A model generated the notes under the pieces. The model was not told the origin of the DNA and did no database searches. It saw only the letters and a program-made list of their open reading frames with translations. Below, piece by piece: positions 37,552-46,398 of a stretch of DNA of 64,000 nucleotides. The translations under genes were made by a program, and so were the position numbers. Each line of letters starts with the position of its first letter. Within the stretch, counting starts at the first letter, position 1. Origin of the DNA: Histomonas meleagridis (lineage: Eukaryota; Parabasalia; Tritrichomonadida; Dientamoebidae); contig WSYJ01000060.1 of NCBI GenBank assembly GCA_020186115.1, forward strand, positions 248,001 to 312,000. The letters run 5' to 3'.

Positions 37552-38436
37552 ATAAACTGAGGTGAATCTTATTTGAAATTGAAGTAAACTTTTTGAATTG
37601 TTAAATGGTTGTAGCTGCAAATTATCAACGCTGGTTTAAATTTGGGATTTATAAGATTAAACATTAAATACTAACAACAAACAAAGACAAAAAACATGTA
37701 TATACCGTTGGGACAAATTCAAAAAATATGAAAATATGATGATATCAATTTGGGATATAAAACCTATATCCTTTAACAGAAGTCAATATTTTTCTTTAAG
37801 AGTATGGGTTACTAAAAAAAATCATCATTATGACTTTAGGAATGCTAAGCATATGAATTATAATTTTTAGACAGTTGATAAACGGTTATATTCCATTTCA
37901 CCCCTCAAAATGTAAATTGTAAATTTTACAAACGAAAAGAAAAAACGCCCATATTTTTTAGAAAAAGTTGATTTAATTCAAAGAAAAAAGGACTTTGGAT
38001 GGAAATATTGAATACGTAATGGAATTTTTCAATTCTTTCACAGTCGGATTTTAATTTTTAATAATGACACATCGATTGAAAGATAAAATTCTTCGTTAAT
38101 TAAAGGTGCAAGAAGACCCAAAAAATTATCTTTTACAGTCAAACAAAAACAAAGGCATTGATAAAAAAATTTAATTTCGGAAAATTAAAACATTATCCTG
38201 AATTTATTGCGATGATTTATTCGAGTTATTTCAAAGCATTCTGAAAAATCTTGGTAATTTCACGAAGAATCTTCTTTGTATGGTTTTAGGTTTCGAAATT
38301 TTTTCAAAATATCGTTTTGAATTTGAATACCTCTAAGAATAAAAAAAAAATTTCAATAGTTATTTCTCGTATAAACTTATCAAAAAAGTCTTTCAAAATT
38401 CATTGAATATACGACTATCTAAAAGTGGCATAAAAA
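37552..38436. other. Intergenic
   Basis: 885 bp of AT-rich sequence between twinfilin and the TKL kinase. I see no gene, RNA or clear repeat. Confidence 0.5.
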
Positions 38437-41112
38437 ATGGAGGAAGAACCATCAATATCAGTACAATTATCTCCTGTTTCAAACTTCAAGGTTAATGCAT
38501 CAGATTTTAAGACTATAAAGCAAATTGGATCTGGAGCTTATTCAAATGTTTATCTTGCAATTCATCTTCCATCAAATTACCAAGTTGCTTTAAAAGTATT
38601 AACATCAAAAAAACTCGAAGGAACCGCAAAAACATATTTTATCAGAGAAGTTATGGTTTTAGCTTCATGTAATAATCCATTTTTAATACAATTGTTAGGA
38701 TATACTGATACCTACCCATATTGCATTGCAACACCTTATGTTGGAAATGGTTCTCTTTTTGATGCTTTAAAACACAAGCCAGGTTCACCACAAATCGATA
38801 ATACTCAAAAGACAATTATTGCAATGTGCATTGCAAATGGTATGGCATCATTGCACGAACTATCAATTATTCATCGTGACTTAAAGTCACTTAATATTTT
38901 ACTTGATAATAATTGTTTACCCAAAATTATTGATTTTGGAATTTCACGTTTTCGTGGTCAACAAGATGAACTTGTTACTGTTACTATTGGTACCCCACAT
39001 TGGATGGCTCCTGAAATGTTTCATTCAGAACATTATGATAATAAAGTTGATGTTTATTCGTTTGCAATTCTTTTATGGGAAATGCTCACTGAAGAAACAC
39101 CATTTGAAGGATTAACTCTTTTTCAGATCATGCTTGGTGTTACCCAAAACAATCAAAGGCCACCGCTTCCAGATGATGTTCCAGATGGACTTCGGCAACT
39201 TATTGAAAATTGTTGGGAAAATGATCCAAAAGATCGTCCTACATTTTCTGAAGTTTTCCAATCCTTTAAAAATCATGAAGCCTTTTTTGAAAATACAGAT
39301 TTCGACAAAGTTGATGAAATCTATAATTTTATTAAAAATAAAGAGCAACAACAAAGCCTACAAGAGTTCCAAGAAAAGCAAGAGTTATCACATCTTGTAC
39401 AACGTATAGAACAAGAAGAAATAACTCAAACAAATTCAAGCCTCACAAAACTGAAAAGTGCCGCAGTTAACGGCCACCACCGATCACGTCGGTCTCGACA
39501 TCGAAATGATTATTTTGATAATGATTTCCAAGATAATTTCAGTAGTGGTAGTCATCGTAGTCGAAGGGCTAGACGAGAACGGATTTCGTATGACGCAGAC
39601 ATTGATACAACTCAAGATATAATTAGTGCACCATATGTGAAATATAATTCATATGTACCACTTTTAAATGAATCACAAATAGCGATTAGTTATGCAGTTT
39701 CTAATAATAATAATTTATTGACATTAGATATGAGTGGTATTTATGATCCATTTTCATCAAACTTCTCAAAGAACTTACGTTATATTGTTTCACGAATTAC
39801 TACGTATCAAATTGATGAATTCTTTCATATCATTGATGATAACTTACGCCAAGGATTAGATGAAGAAACGACGTTATGTATTTATCAAAACATATATAAA
39901 TTACTTAAAAAGAATCCGAAGTTTTTACCGATGTTATTAGAATCTGAATGCATTAATAACATTTCATGTTACACTCCACAGTTATGCAAACCATTATTAC
40001 AAATTATATTATTAATTGCTAGAAATGAACAAGAATTAACACCGTTACGAATTCTTAATGAATTATTCCAATATTCGAGTGAATATTCGAAACAACTTGT
40101 TTATTTGTTATCACAATTTCATATTAACTTTAAAGGAAATCCGAATTTCCAAATGATAGTTCAATTATATGTTGCACATTATATTAATTTATTAGTCACT
40201 AAAGACGCAGTTAATTTTTTAATTATATTATATCAAATATATCGTAGTCAGCCAACATTTACATTTATCTCGAAAGTGTTTACTAAAGCATTGTTATCAA
40301 ATGAATCCGAAGTAATAACAATTAGTTATAAATGTCTATGTTCAATGCCATTTGACATTAATCGTTTACCTTTAGAAGTTATTGTAAATCATTTCCAATA
40401 TTTCCCATTAGAAGCGACATCCATTATAGCGCGATTACCAAACTTACCAAATAGTACACGTTTAGTTAATGGTTTATTATTAGCAGTGAATAATATATCA
40501 TTAGCATTATATTTGTTATGTAAAATCACAATGACATTAAAAGGCTCATTAATATTAATCGAAAATAATCATTGGTTAGAGCCTAAAAAGATTAATATTG
40601 ATTCGAAATTAAAAATATTTTTATCAATATTTCAACATAATGAATTAAGACTTAGTTTAATACATTTACCTTATGTAATAGATATGTTTTTTGAGGTTAT
40701 CGAAAATTGTTCTTTCGAATCAATTCAAGCAATTGTTACATCAATTAGAAGAATTAGTGCACAATCACCAGATTTTATAGAGTTATTAAGTCAAAGAGGT
40801 TTTCTACATGAGTTTATTCAAACAGCTTTCGTACAACCAAATGTCGAAATGGCAAATTGCGGTCTATTGTTGTTTGATAACATTGCACGTGTTTCTTACG
40901 TAAGCGATTATTTGGATATAATTCCTTACTTCCCGACTTTGTTAAGTAACCAACAATTACAAAATAACGCAATTTGTACAATGGTAATATTGACAATGTA
41001 TCAACAGACATTGCCAGTTTTTATCAAATATAATATACCGGAAATAGTAAGAAAATTGAAATTACCAAAATTGGAACAATATAAAAACCTATTTTTGGAT
41101 CAATTTACATAA
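38437..41112 (+). CDS. TKL-family protein kinase with armadillo-like C-terminus
   Basis: 891 residues. Kinase domain at about residues 24-285: glycine loop GSGAYSNVY (31-39), Lys53 in VALKV, HRDLKSLNILL, DFGISRF and GTPHWMAPEMF. All catalytic residues are present, and the HRDLKSxN plus GTPxWMAPE combination is TKL-like (Ser/Thr-specific). A basic Arg/His/Ser linker follows (about 345-385). The remaining 500 residues are helical repeats without recognisable partners. Trichomonads have many TKL kinases built this way, and a second one sits at 49216-51621. The substrate is unknown. Confidence 0.88.
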   Translation: MEEEPSISVQLSPVSNFKVNASDFKTIKQIGSGAYSNVYLAIHLPSNYQVALKVLTSKKLEGTAKTYFIREVMVLASCNNPFLIQLLGYTDTYPYCIATPYVGNGSLFDALKHKPGSPQIDNTQKTIIAMCIANGMASLHELSIIHRDLKSLNILLDNNCLPKIIDFGISRFRGQQDELVTVTIGTPHWMAPEMFHSEHYDNKVDVYSFAILLWEMLTEETPFEGLTLFQIMLGVTQNNQRPPLPDDVPDGLRQLIENCWENDPKDRPTFSEVFQSFKNHEAFFENTDFDKVDEIYNFIKNKEQQQSLQEFQEKQELSHLVQRIEQEEITQTNSSLTKLKSAAVNGHHRSRRSRHRNDYFDNDFQDNFSSGSHRSRRARRERISYDADIDTTQDIISAPYVKYNSYVPLLNESQIAISYAVSNNNNLLTLDMSGIYDPFSSNFSKNLRYIVSRITTYQIDEFFHIIDDNLRQGLDEETTLCIYQNIYKLLKKNPKFLPMLLESECINNISCYTPQLCKPLLQIILLIARNEQELTPLRILNELFQYSSEYSKQLVYLLSQFHINFKGNPNFQMIVQLYVAHYINLLVTKDAVNFLIILYQIYRSQPTFTFISKVFTKALLSNESEVITISYKCLCSMPFDINRLPLEVIVNHFQYFPLEATSIIARLPNLPNSTRLVNGLLLAVNNISLALYLLCKITMTLKGSLILIENNHWLEPKKINIDSKLKIFLSIFQHNELRLSLIHLPYVIDMFFEVIENCSFESIQAIVTSIRRISAQSPDFIELLSQRGFLHEFIQTAFVQPNVEMANCGLLLFDNIARVSYVSDYLDIIPYFPTLLSNQQLQNNAICTMVILTMYQQTLPVFIKYNIPEIVRKLKLPKLEQYKNLFLDQFT

Positions 41113-41717
41113 AAAATCCGCGATGCTGTTTAATCAGCATTGAGATGGAATTTATTTCTTTTGTTAATAAAAACGCTAGAAATAATAGAAATAATTTGTT
41201 TTGTTGTTAAATGAGTGTCTTTGTGTGCATTTGGTATTAAGAATTTCCCAAAAAATATTTGTTATTTCTTTTCCATGTACAATTTTATTATTTATTATAT
41301 CAATGATCATGTTTTATGAATAGGTAATAATGTTTGGAAGATCTCAAACATTCAATCAAATATGACTCAAAAATCAGTAACTCTGTTCTAAAAATGTATG
41401 AAGGAATCGAAATAAATCATTCATAGTTAAAATTCCACATATTCATGAATATGTTATGATAAAACAATATGTTTATGTGTCCGATATTACACGTGTATTT
41501 CAAAACTTACCCGAGCATTTATAAATGGAAAAATGAAGGAATCAAAATAAATCACACATAGTTAAAAAACCACATATTCATTATTGTTATGATAAAACAA
41601 TATGTTTATGTGTACGGTATTATCTTAAAAATATATTTCCTGAAGTATCAATAAAAAATAAAAAATTTTTATTAATATTTTCGATTAACAAATATTTAAT
41701 CATGAAAACATTTTTCA
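41113..41717. other. Intergenic with a direct repeat
   Basis: About 600 bp between convergent genes. Apart from the direct repeat listed separately it holds nothing recognisable. Confidence 0.5.
41400..41622. repeat. Two direct copies of a ~90-bp sequence
   Basis: 41400-41491 and 41535-41622 are similar, sharing gaaggaatc, aaataaatca, catagttaaa, ccacatattca and gttatgataaaacaatatgt followed by ttatgtgt, with a 135-bp period. They lie between the 3' ends of two convergent genes. The origin is unknown, possibly a local duplication. Confidence 0.75.
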
Positions 41718-43556
41718 TTATTCGTCATTCATCAATTTGCACTTGTTTGGACACTTTCCACTACCGCAGCAGCACACGGCCATCTGCGGCGCGACTTTTT
41801 CCAAATCGTGTCCCTTATGGCATTGCTTTGTGCATTCTCCGCAGCACACCTCGTTCTCCTTCATTTTGCACGTGTTGCACCTGAACACTTCTCCCATCGC
41901 AACGAAATGTTTTCCATTTTTCTTACATGTGCATTCATGCGGCTGCAGCATCAGCGGCAACTTACAATATTTACCGCATTGGCATTCCATATCAGAAATG
42001 TCTCCTACGCATTCGACGCTATGTCCCATGTGGCAGAGCATAGCGCAGTGTTCGCAAATGTTCTCGACGCCGCATGTAGTGCACTTGAACCCGAGCTGTG
42101 ACTTCGCGCACACGCACTCAATGGGCTCGATCTTAGATGCGAGTTTGCAGCGTGGAGTGCGCCTGCGCGCGTGCTCACATCCGCCGCACTCGTTTCCGCA
42201 TTGGTGCTCACACCCATCACAGCCGTGGCCGTGCTCACATCCGCAGTGCCCGCCGCAGCACCGCTTCTGCGCCTTCGGATGTGACATCGACGTGCCGCAG
42301 CAGCACAGCGCGCACTTGCCTTCATCCGCCAAGCAGACGTCGTGCGACGCGTGGCACACTCGCGCGCACGCTTCGCACACAACCAAATTACCGACGATTC
42401 CGCACGTGCTGCAATAGTACATTTTCTGTTTCACATATTTGACTCCGTTTTCTTGTATTGAGCATTTGTTTTCCTTTGTCTTCATTAGCTTACACGGATA
42501 CGCACAGTCGCCGGCGCCGCAGTCGCAGTAAAAGTCGGGAACGTTTTTGATTTCGACTAAATCGTGCCCTTTGTGACACACCTTAGCACACTCTTCGCAT
42601 ACGCCACTTCCATTATCAATTCGACACGTGCGACATTGGAACATTCGCTCGTGTGGCGCATATTCTTTGCCTGTTTGCTCAAACGTGCAATGTCCTTCGA
42701 CGGGTTTGATAATTTGTCGTGGAATTATCATTGGAAGTTTACAATGTTTTCCGCATTCGCATTGCGTATTACTACTTTCGCCTTCAATTTCGAATATTTC
42801 ATGTCCATTATGACAAAGTTGTGCGCATGATGAACAAATAGATGTGTTACAGGTATTGCAAATGTATTTTATCGTTTTGTCGCATTCGAGTTTTAGAGAA
42901 GATTCACTTCCTTGGAAAAATTGGCATTGAAATGGATTATGGAGAAATGCACAATCACAACAAAAAGAGGATTTCTCCCCACAATCAATGCAGTAATGAC
43001 CTCTGTGACACAATTTGGCACATGCTTCGCAAAGGCCATTGTTTTCATCCATGCCACATGTGACACAACGATAAACATGTTGACGTGTAAATTGAAGTCC
43101 ATCTCGCTTAAAAGTGCATATATGAGGGGGATCGGGTGGAGGCATAATTTTACAGGGAGAAAGACCATAACCACTGCCACAATCACATTTTTGATTGACA
43201 ATGTCGTAGAGTGAAATAACATGGTCTTTGTGGCATTTGAGGGCGCATGACACACAGCAGATTACACCACATTCTTCACAGAAGAAAGTGAGTTGTTTTG
43301 ATCCATTGGGATTTATCATATTTGAACATTTCATCTCGGATATTGGTGGCCTACACTTACATTCTCCAAATGTGCCACAGTCACAGTAACCATATGCATC
43401 TTTTGAAATTAATACTAATTCATGCCCTTCATGACATGTTTTGGCGCATACTTCGCATATACCATAATCGTCAACAATACCACATGTTTTACAACTGTAT
43501 ATTGGTTGTTTGATGATCGGATTTTTTTGAACAAGAGTGCAAAGACTTGGTTCCAT
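41718..43556 (-). CDS. Protein of eight UBR-type zinc-finger boxes
   Basis: 612 residues from the ATG at 43556. It consists of eight consecutive UBR boxes of the form CxxC...CxxCAxxCHxGHxL...CxCG...C, beginning near residues 22, 92, 160, 225, 305, 375, 480 and 555. UBR boxes in N-recognins bind N-terminal degrons through Zn-coordinating Cys/His. No RING, HECT or ClpS-like domain is present, so this is not itself an obvious E3 ligase and may be an adaptor. Between boxes 6 and 7 there is an extra Cys/His/Gly-rich insert (CCGGHCGCEHGHGCDGCEH...). The part encoding boxes 6-8 is very G+C-rich (38/60 at 42181-42240, 42/60 at 42241-42300) against 19/60 near the start of the gene. Confidence 0.82.
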   Translation of the reverse strand: MEPSLCTLVQKNPIIKQPIYSCKTCGIVDDYGICEVCAKTCHEGHELVLISKDAYGYCDCGTFGECKCRPPISEMKCSNMINPNGSKQLTFFCEECGVICCVSCALKCHKDHVISLYDIVNQKCDCGSGYGLSPCKIMPPPDPPHICTFKRDGLQFTRQHVYRCVTCGMDENNGLCEACAKLCHRGHYCIDCGEKSSFCCDCAFLHNPFQCQFFQGSESSLKLECDKTIKYICNTCNTSICSSCAQLCHNGHEIFEIEGESSNTQCECGKHCKLPMIIPRQIIKPVEGHCTFEQTGKEYAPHERMFQCRTCRIDNGSGVCEECAKVCHKGHDLVEIKNVPDFYCDCGAGDCAYPCKLMKTKENKCSIQENGVKYVKQKMYYCSTCGIVGNLVVCEACARVCHASHDVCLADEGKCALCCCGTSMSHPKAQKRCCGGHCGCEHGHGCDGCEHQCGNECGGCEHARRRTPRCKLASKIEPIECVCAKSQLGFKCTTCGVENICEHCAMLCHMGHSVECVGDISDMECQCGKYCKLPLMLQPHECTCKKNGKHFVAMGEVFRCNTCKMKENEVCCGECTKQCHKGHDLEKVAPQMAVCCCGSGKCPNKCKLMNDE

Positions 43557-44226
43557 TGGCAAATTTGTGTCAGTTTTTGTAAAAATTTGCAGAAAAAATT
43601 CCTAAAAAATTACCATTATTTATTTATATCTAGCTTTGATTGAATACAATACTTAAAGAAGTCAAAGCGCATTGCCTTAAGATTGTTTAAAAAATGATCT
43701 TATATTATATCACTAAATTAAATTTAATCTTCTACTGCTCTTATATTTTTCTAGAAGCTAATTTAATTCATTTATTCTATTATGAATTTAATATATTAAA
43801 TATAAATATTTATTTCAAGCAATTAATTAAATAAAATTTTCATTTTACATAATATTTTTGCAAAAAAAAAATTATGAAGAATTTGGTTTTAGGATACGAT
43901 GAAATAATACAAGAAAAAAGGTAAGGATTCTTTGTTTTCATTTATCATTATAACTTTTCAAGAATTTTTGTAATGGTTGTATATTTAGATGAATCAAAAT
44001 GATATTATTTCTTATGTTTTGTGCCTTAGTTTTGATGTATTTGAGGATATCTTATATGCATGAATAGATTTTTTGATAAACAAATTATTTTTAATCAAAA
44101 TATTGTGATTTATATTCGTTTACATCAAAAAGAAGAAAAACTTGAGTTTTATGTTTTCTTTTTTGCTTTTTATACTTTTGATTACATTCTTTCTACAAAA
44201 AACCCTAAAAATATTAATTGAAAAAA
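43557..44226. other. Intergenic between divergent genes
   Basis: 670 bp of AT-rich sequence. No gene, RNA or repeat is recognised. Confidence 0.5.
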
Positions 44227-44916
44227 ATGGTTATTAATAGAGATATAAAAAATTACTTTTATGATATGTCGACGTATCATATGATTCCCAAGCCAGATTT
44301 TATTGAAATTGATGATGAACTCCAATTTGAATATAATCTCGCTATACATAAATTAATTACACATAAGCAACTTTCAGAATTTATCAAAAACGATCAATTG
44401 TTTTTGGATAAATTTAAAAAAATTGCTATTATTGATGTAAGATTTTATTATGAATTTTTAGGTGGAAAAATAATAGGCGCAAAAAATATTAGAACAAAAA
44501 AGGAACTAATAGAATTATATAACTCATATAAAGACACAGGAAAAGAAATAGCTATAATTTTTCATTGTGAATTTTCAAAAGAAAGAGGTCCTAAAGTAAT
44601 GGAATTGTTTCGAAAATATGATAGAGAAATGAATAATTATCCAAATCTTTCATTCCCAAACATTTATTTATTGGAAGGAGGTTATAAAGAATTTTATTTA
44701 CATTACCCTGAATTATGTTGTGGTGGATATGTTTCAATGAGAGATCAACAATTTATAGAAAATGGTGAATTAAGAAAATGTACAACATTTTTTAGAAAAA
44801 ATATGACTGAAGAAAACTTTTTATCAAATCATAACAGATTCTCATTCTTATTTAATTTATTTGACCTTTCAATAGATGAAATTAATTTTAATTTTGAATT
44901 TAGCAATCAGATATAA
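44227..44916 (+). CDS. CDC25-like dual-specificity phosphatase
   Basis: 229 residues from the ATG at 44227. The rhodanese-fold catalytic domain carries IIDVRFYYEFLGGKIIGAKN (the CDC25 D-R-Y-E-GG-GA pattern) and the active loop HCEFSKERGP with Cys114 and Arg120 (CX5R), matching HCEFSSERGP of M-phase inducers. LLEGGYKEFYLHYPELC follows, as in CDC25. It should dephosphorylate inhibitory Thr/Tyr on cyclin-dependent kinases. The large N-terminal regulatory region of animal CDC25 is missing, as in many protists. Confidence 0.88.
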   Translation: MVINRDIKNYFYDMSTYHMIPKPDFIEIDDELQFEYNLAIHKLITHKQLSEFIKNDQLFLDKFKKIAIIDVRFYYEFLGGKIIGAKNIRTKKELIELYNSYKDTGKEIAIIFHCEFSKERGPKVMELFRKYDREMNNYPNLSFPNIYLLEGGYKEFYLHYPELCCGGYVSMRDQQFIENGELRKCTTFFRKNMTEENFLSNHNRFSFLFNLFDLSIDEINFNFEFSNQI

Positions 44917-45240
44917 TATTTATTTCATTAAAAAAAAATTTCTTTAAAAACATAAAAGAACTTCTTGTTATAACAAAAAAACAAACCCTCAAAAGAAAAA
45001 CACCCTGGTTTATTTGATTTCCAAATTTGAATTTGACTTAATAAAAATTAATTTAATTCAAATCAACGGTCACATTAACTAATGGAATGAGGTTCTTTAC
45101 ATTGTCAATATATCAACAAAGTCACCTCTAAGCATCCAAAAAAATTAGTTAGGCTCAATTGAGCCTTTTTTTAGCTTTTTCTAAACTTAAATACGTTGTG
45201 TAATGCATTCAATTTTTTTGTACATTGGCAGAAGAGAGAA
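44917..45240. other. Intergenic
   Basis: 324 bp. There is a small inverted repeat GGCTCAATTGAGCC at 45153-45166 followed by T-runs, which could serve as a 3' hairpin. Nothing else is seen. Confidence 0.45.
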
Positions 45241-46194
45241 ATGGACCTTTCTTTAGATCAATTCGAAATCATCAGAACTATAGGCGTTGGGTCATTCTCT
45301 CATGTAGAACTTGCCTTCCATATTCCATCTCAGATTTATTGCGTGCTTAAAATTATGAGCAAAGAAAGAATTATCGAACTCAATCAGAAAGAACATGTTA
45401 TTAACGAAGTATACACATTACGCGATGTACAACACCCTTTTGTTGTAACTCTGCATGGAACTTTCCAAGATGACAGAAATGTTTATTTAATGCAAGAATT
45501 TATTGCAGGCGGTGAAGTTTTTTCTCACTTACGTACCCTTCAGTGTTTTGATCTTGATGTTACACGCTTTTATGCTGCAGAAATTCTTCTTGTATTTCAA
45601 ATGCTCCATTCAAAAGGATATGTTTACAGGGACTTAAAACCAGAAAACCTTGTATTCAATGCCGAAGGCCACATCAAATTTATCGATTTTGGATTTGCAA
45701 AACGAATTGTTGATAGAACATATACTCTTTGTGGAACGCCAGAATACCTAGCACCAGAGATTATCAGAGGTGAAGGGTCTTCATTTTGTAGTGATTGGTG
45801 GGCGTATGGAATTTTAATATATGAATTTTTGGTTGGCCAGACACCTTTCGTCGATGAGAACGAAAACAAAATGTATCAAAAGATTTGTCGAGGGCAAGTG
45901 TATTTCCCAGATTATATCGATCCAATTACAGCAGATTTTTTGGAAGGCCTTTTAACGGTTGACGCCACACATCGTTTGGGCTGCACAGCGATTGGGGCAG
46001 AAGAAATAAAACAGCATCAGTGGTTCCAGGGAATTGATTGGAGCAAGGTCTATCATATGAGATATCAACCGCCATTGGTGCCGATTGTTGAAGATGATGG
46101 CGATTCGAGTAACTTCGCAGATTATTCAGATCCTGCTACTATACAGGAAGTAGTTGCAACGCGACCTTTTGACGTTTATTTCGAGGGATTCTAA
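45241..46194 (+). CDS. PKA-like AGC protein kinase
   Basis: 317 residues from the ATG at 45241. An in-frame ATG at 45196 would add 15 residues. Kinase domain about residues 8-262: GVGSFSHVELA loop, VLKIM with the catalytic Lys, YRDLKPENL, DFGFAKRI, activation loop TYTLCGTPEYLAPEII with the PDK1-site Thr, and DWWAYGILIYEFLVG. The C-terminal extension ends in FEGF, an FxxF-type hydrophobic motif like the PKA catalytic subunit. Size and motifs fit cAMP-dependent kinase. No regulatory subunit lies in the window. G+C rises toward the 3' end. Confidence 0.9.
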   Translation: MDLSLDQFEIIRTIGVGSFSHVELAFHIPSQIYCVLKIMSKERIIELNQKEHVINEVYTLRDVQHPFVVTLHGTFQDDRNVYLMQEFIAGGEVFSHLRTLQCFDLDVTRFYAAEILLVFQMLHSKGYVYRDLKPENLVFNAEGHIKFIDFGFAKRIVDRTYTLCGTPEYLAPEIIRGEGSSFCSDWWAYGILIYEFLVGQTPFVDENENKMYQKICRGQVYFPDYIDPITADFLEGLLTVDATHRLGCTAIGAEEIKQHQWFQGIDWSKVYHMRYQPPLVPIVEDDGDSSNFADYSDPATIQEVVATRPFDVYFEGF

Positions 46195-46398
46195 GTAAAA
46201 TAAATTTGAAAGTTCATCGATTATTTTCTATAAACATATGTATCTTTTATAATATAAAGGCATCTAAAGCCAAACAAGCTGATATTACACGTTTTTATCT
46301 GTAAAAATGTGATTTTTCAACAGAGAAAAAAATTTTGTATTTTGATATGTTTACAAATTTTAATTGGGGTGCCCTGATTACAACGCCTGAACAACGAC

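Noticed and set aside
41737-42417. Long plus-strand frame (226 codons) opposite the UBR-box gene
   Set aside because: It is a shadow of the Cys/His-rich, G+C-rich minus-strand gene; the product is Cys/His/Ser-rich without domain sense.
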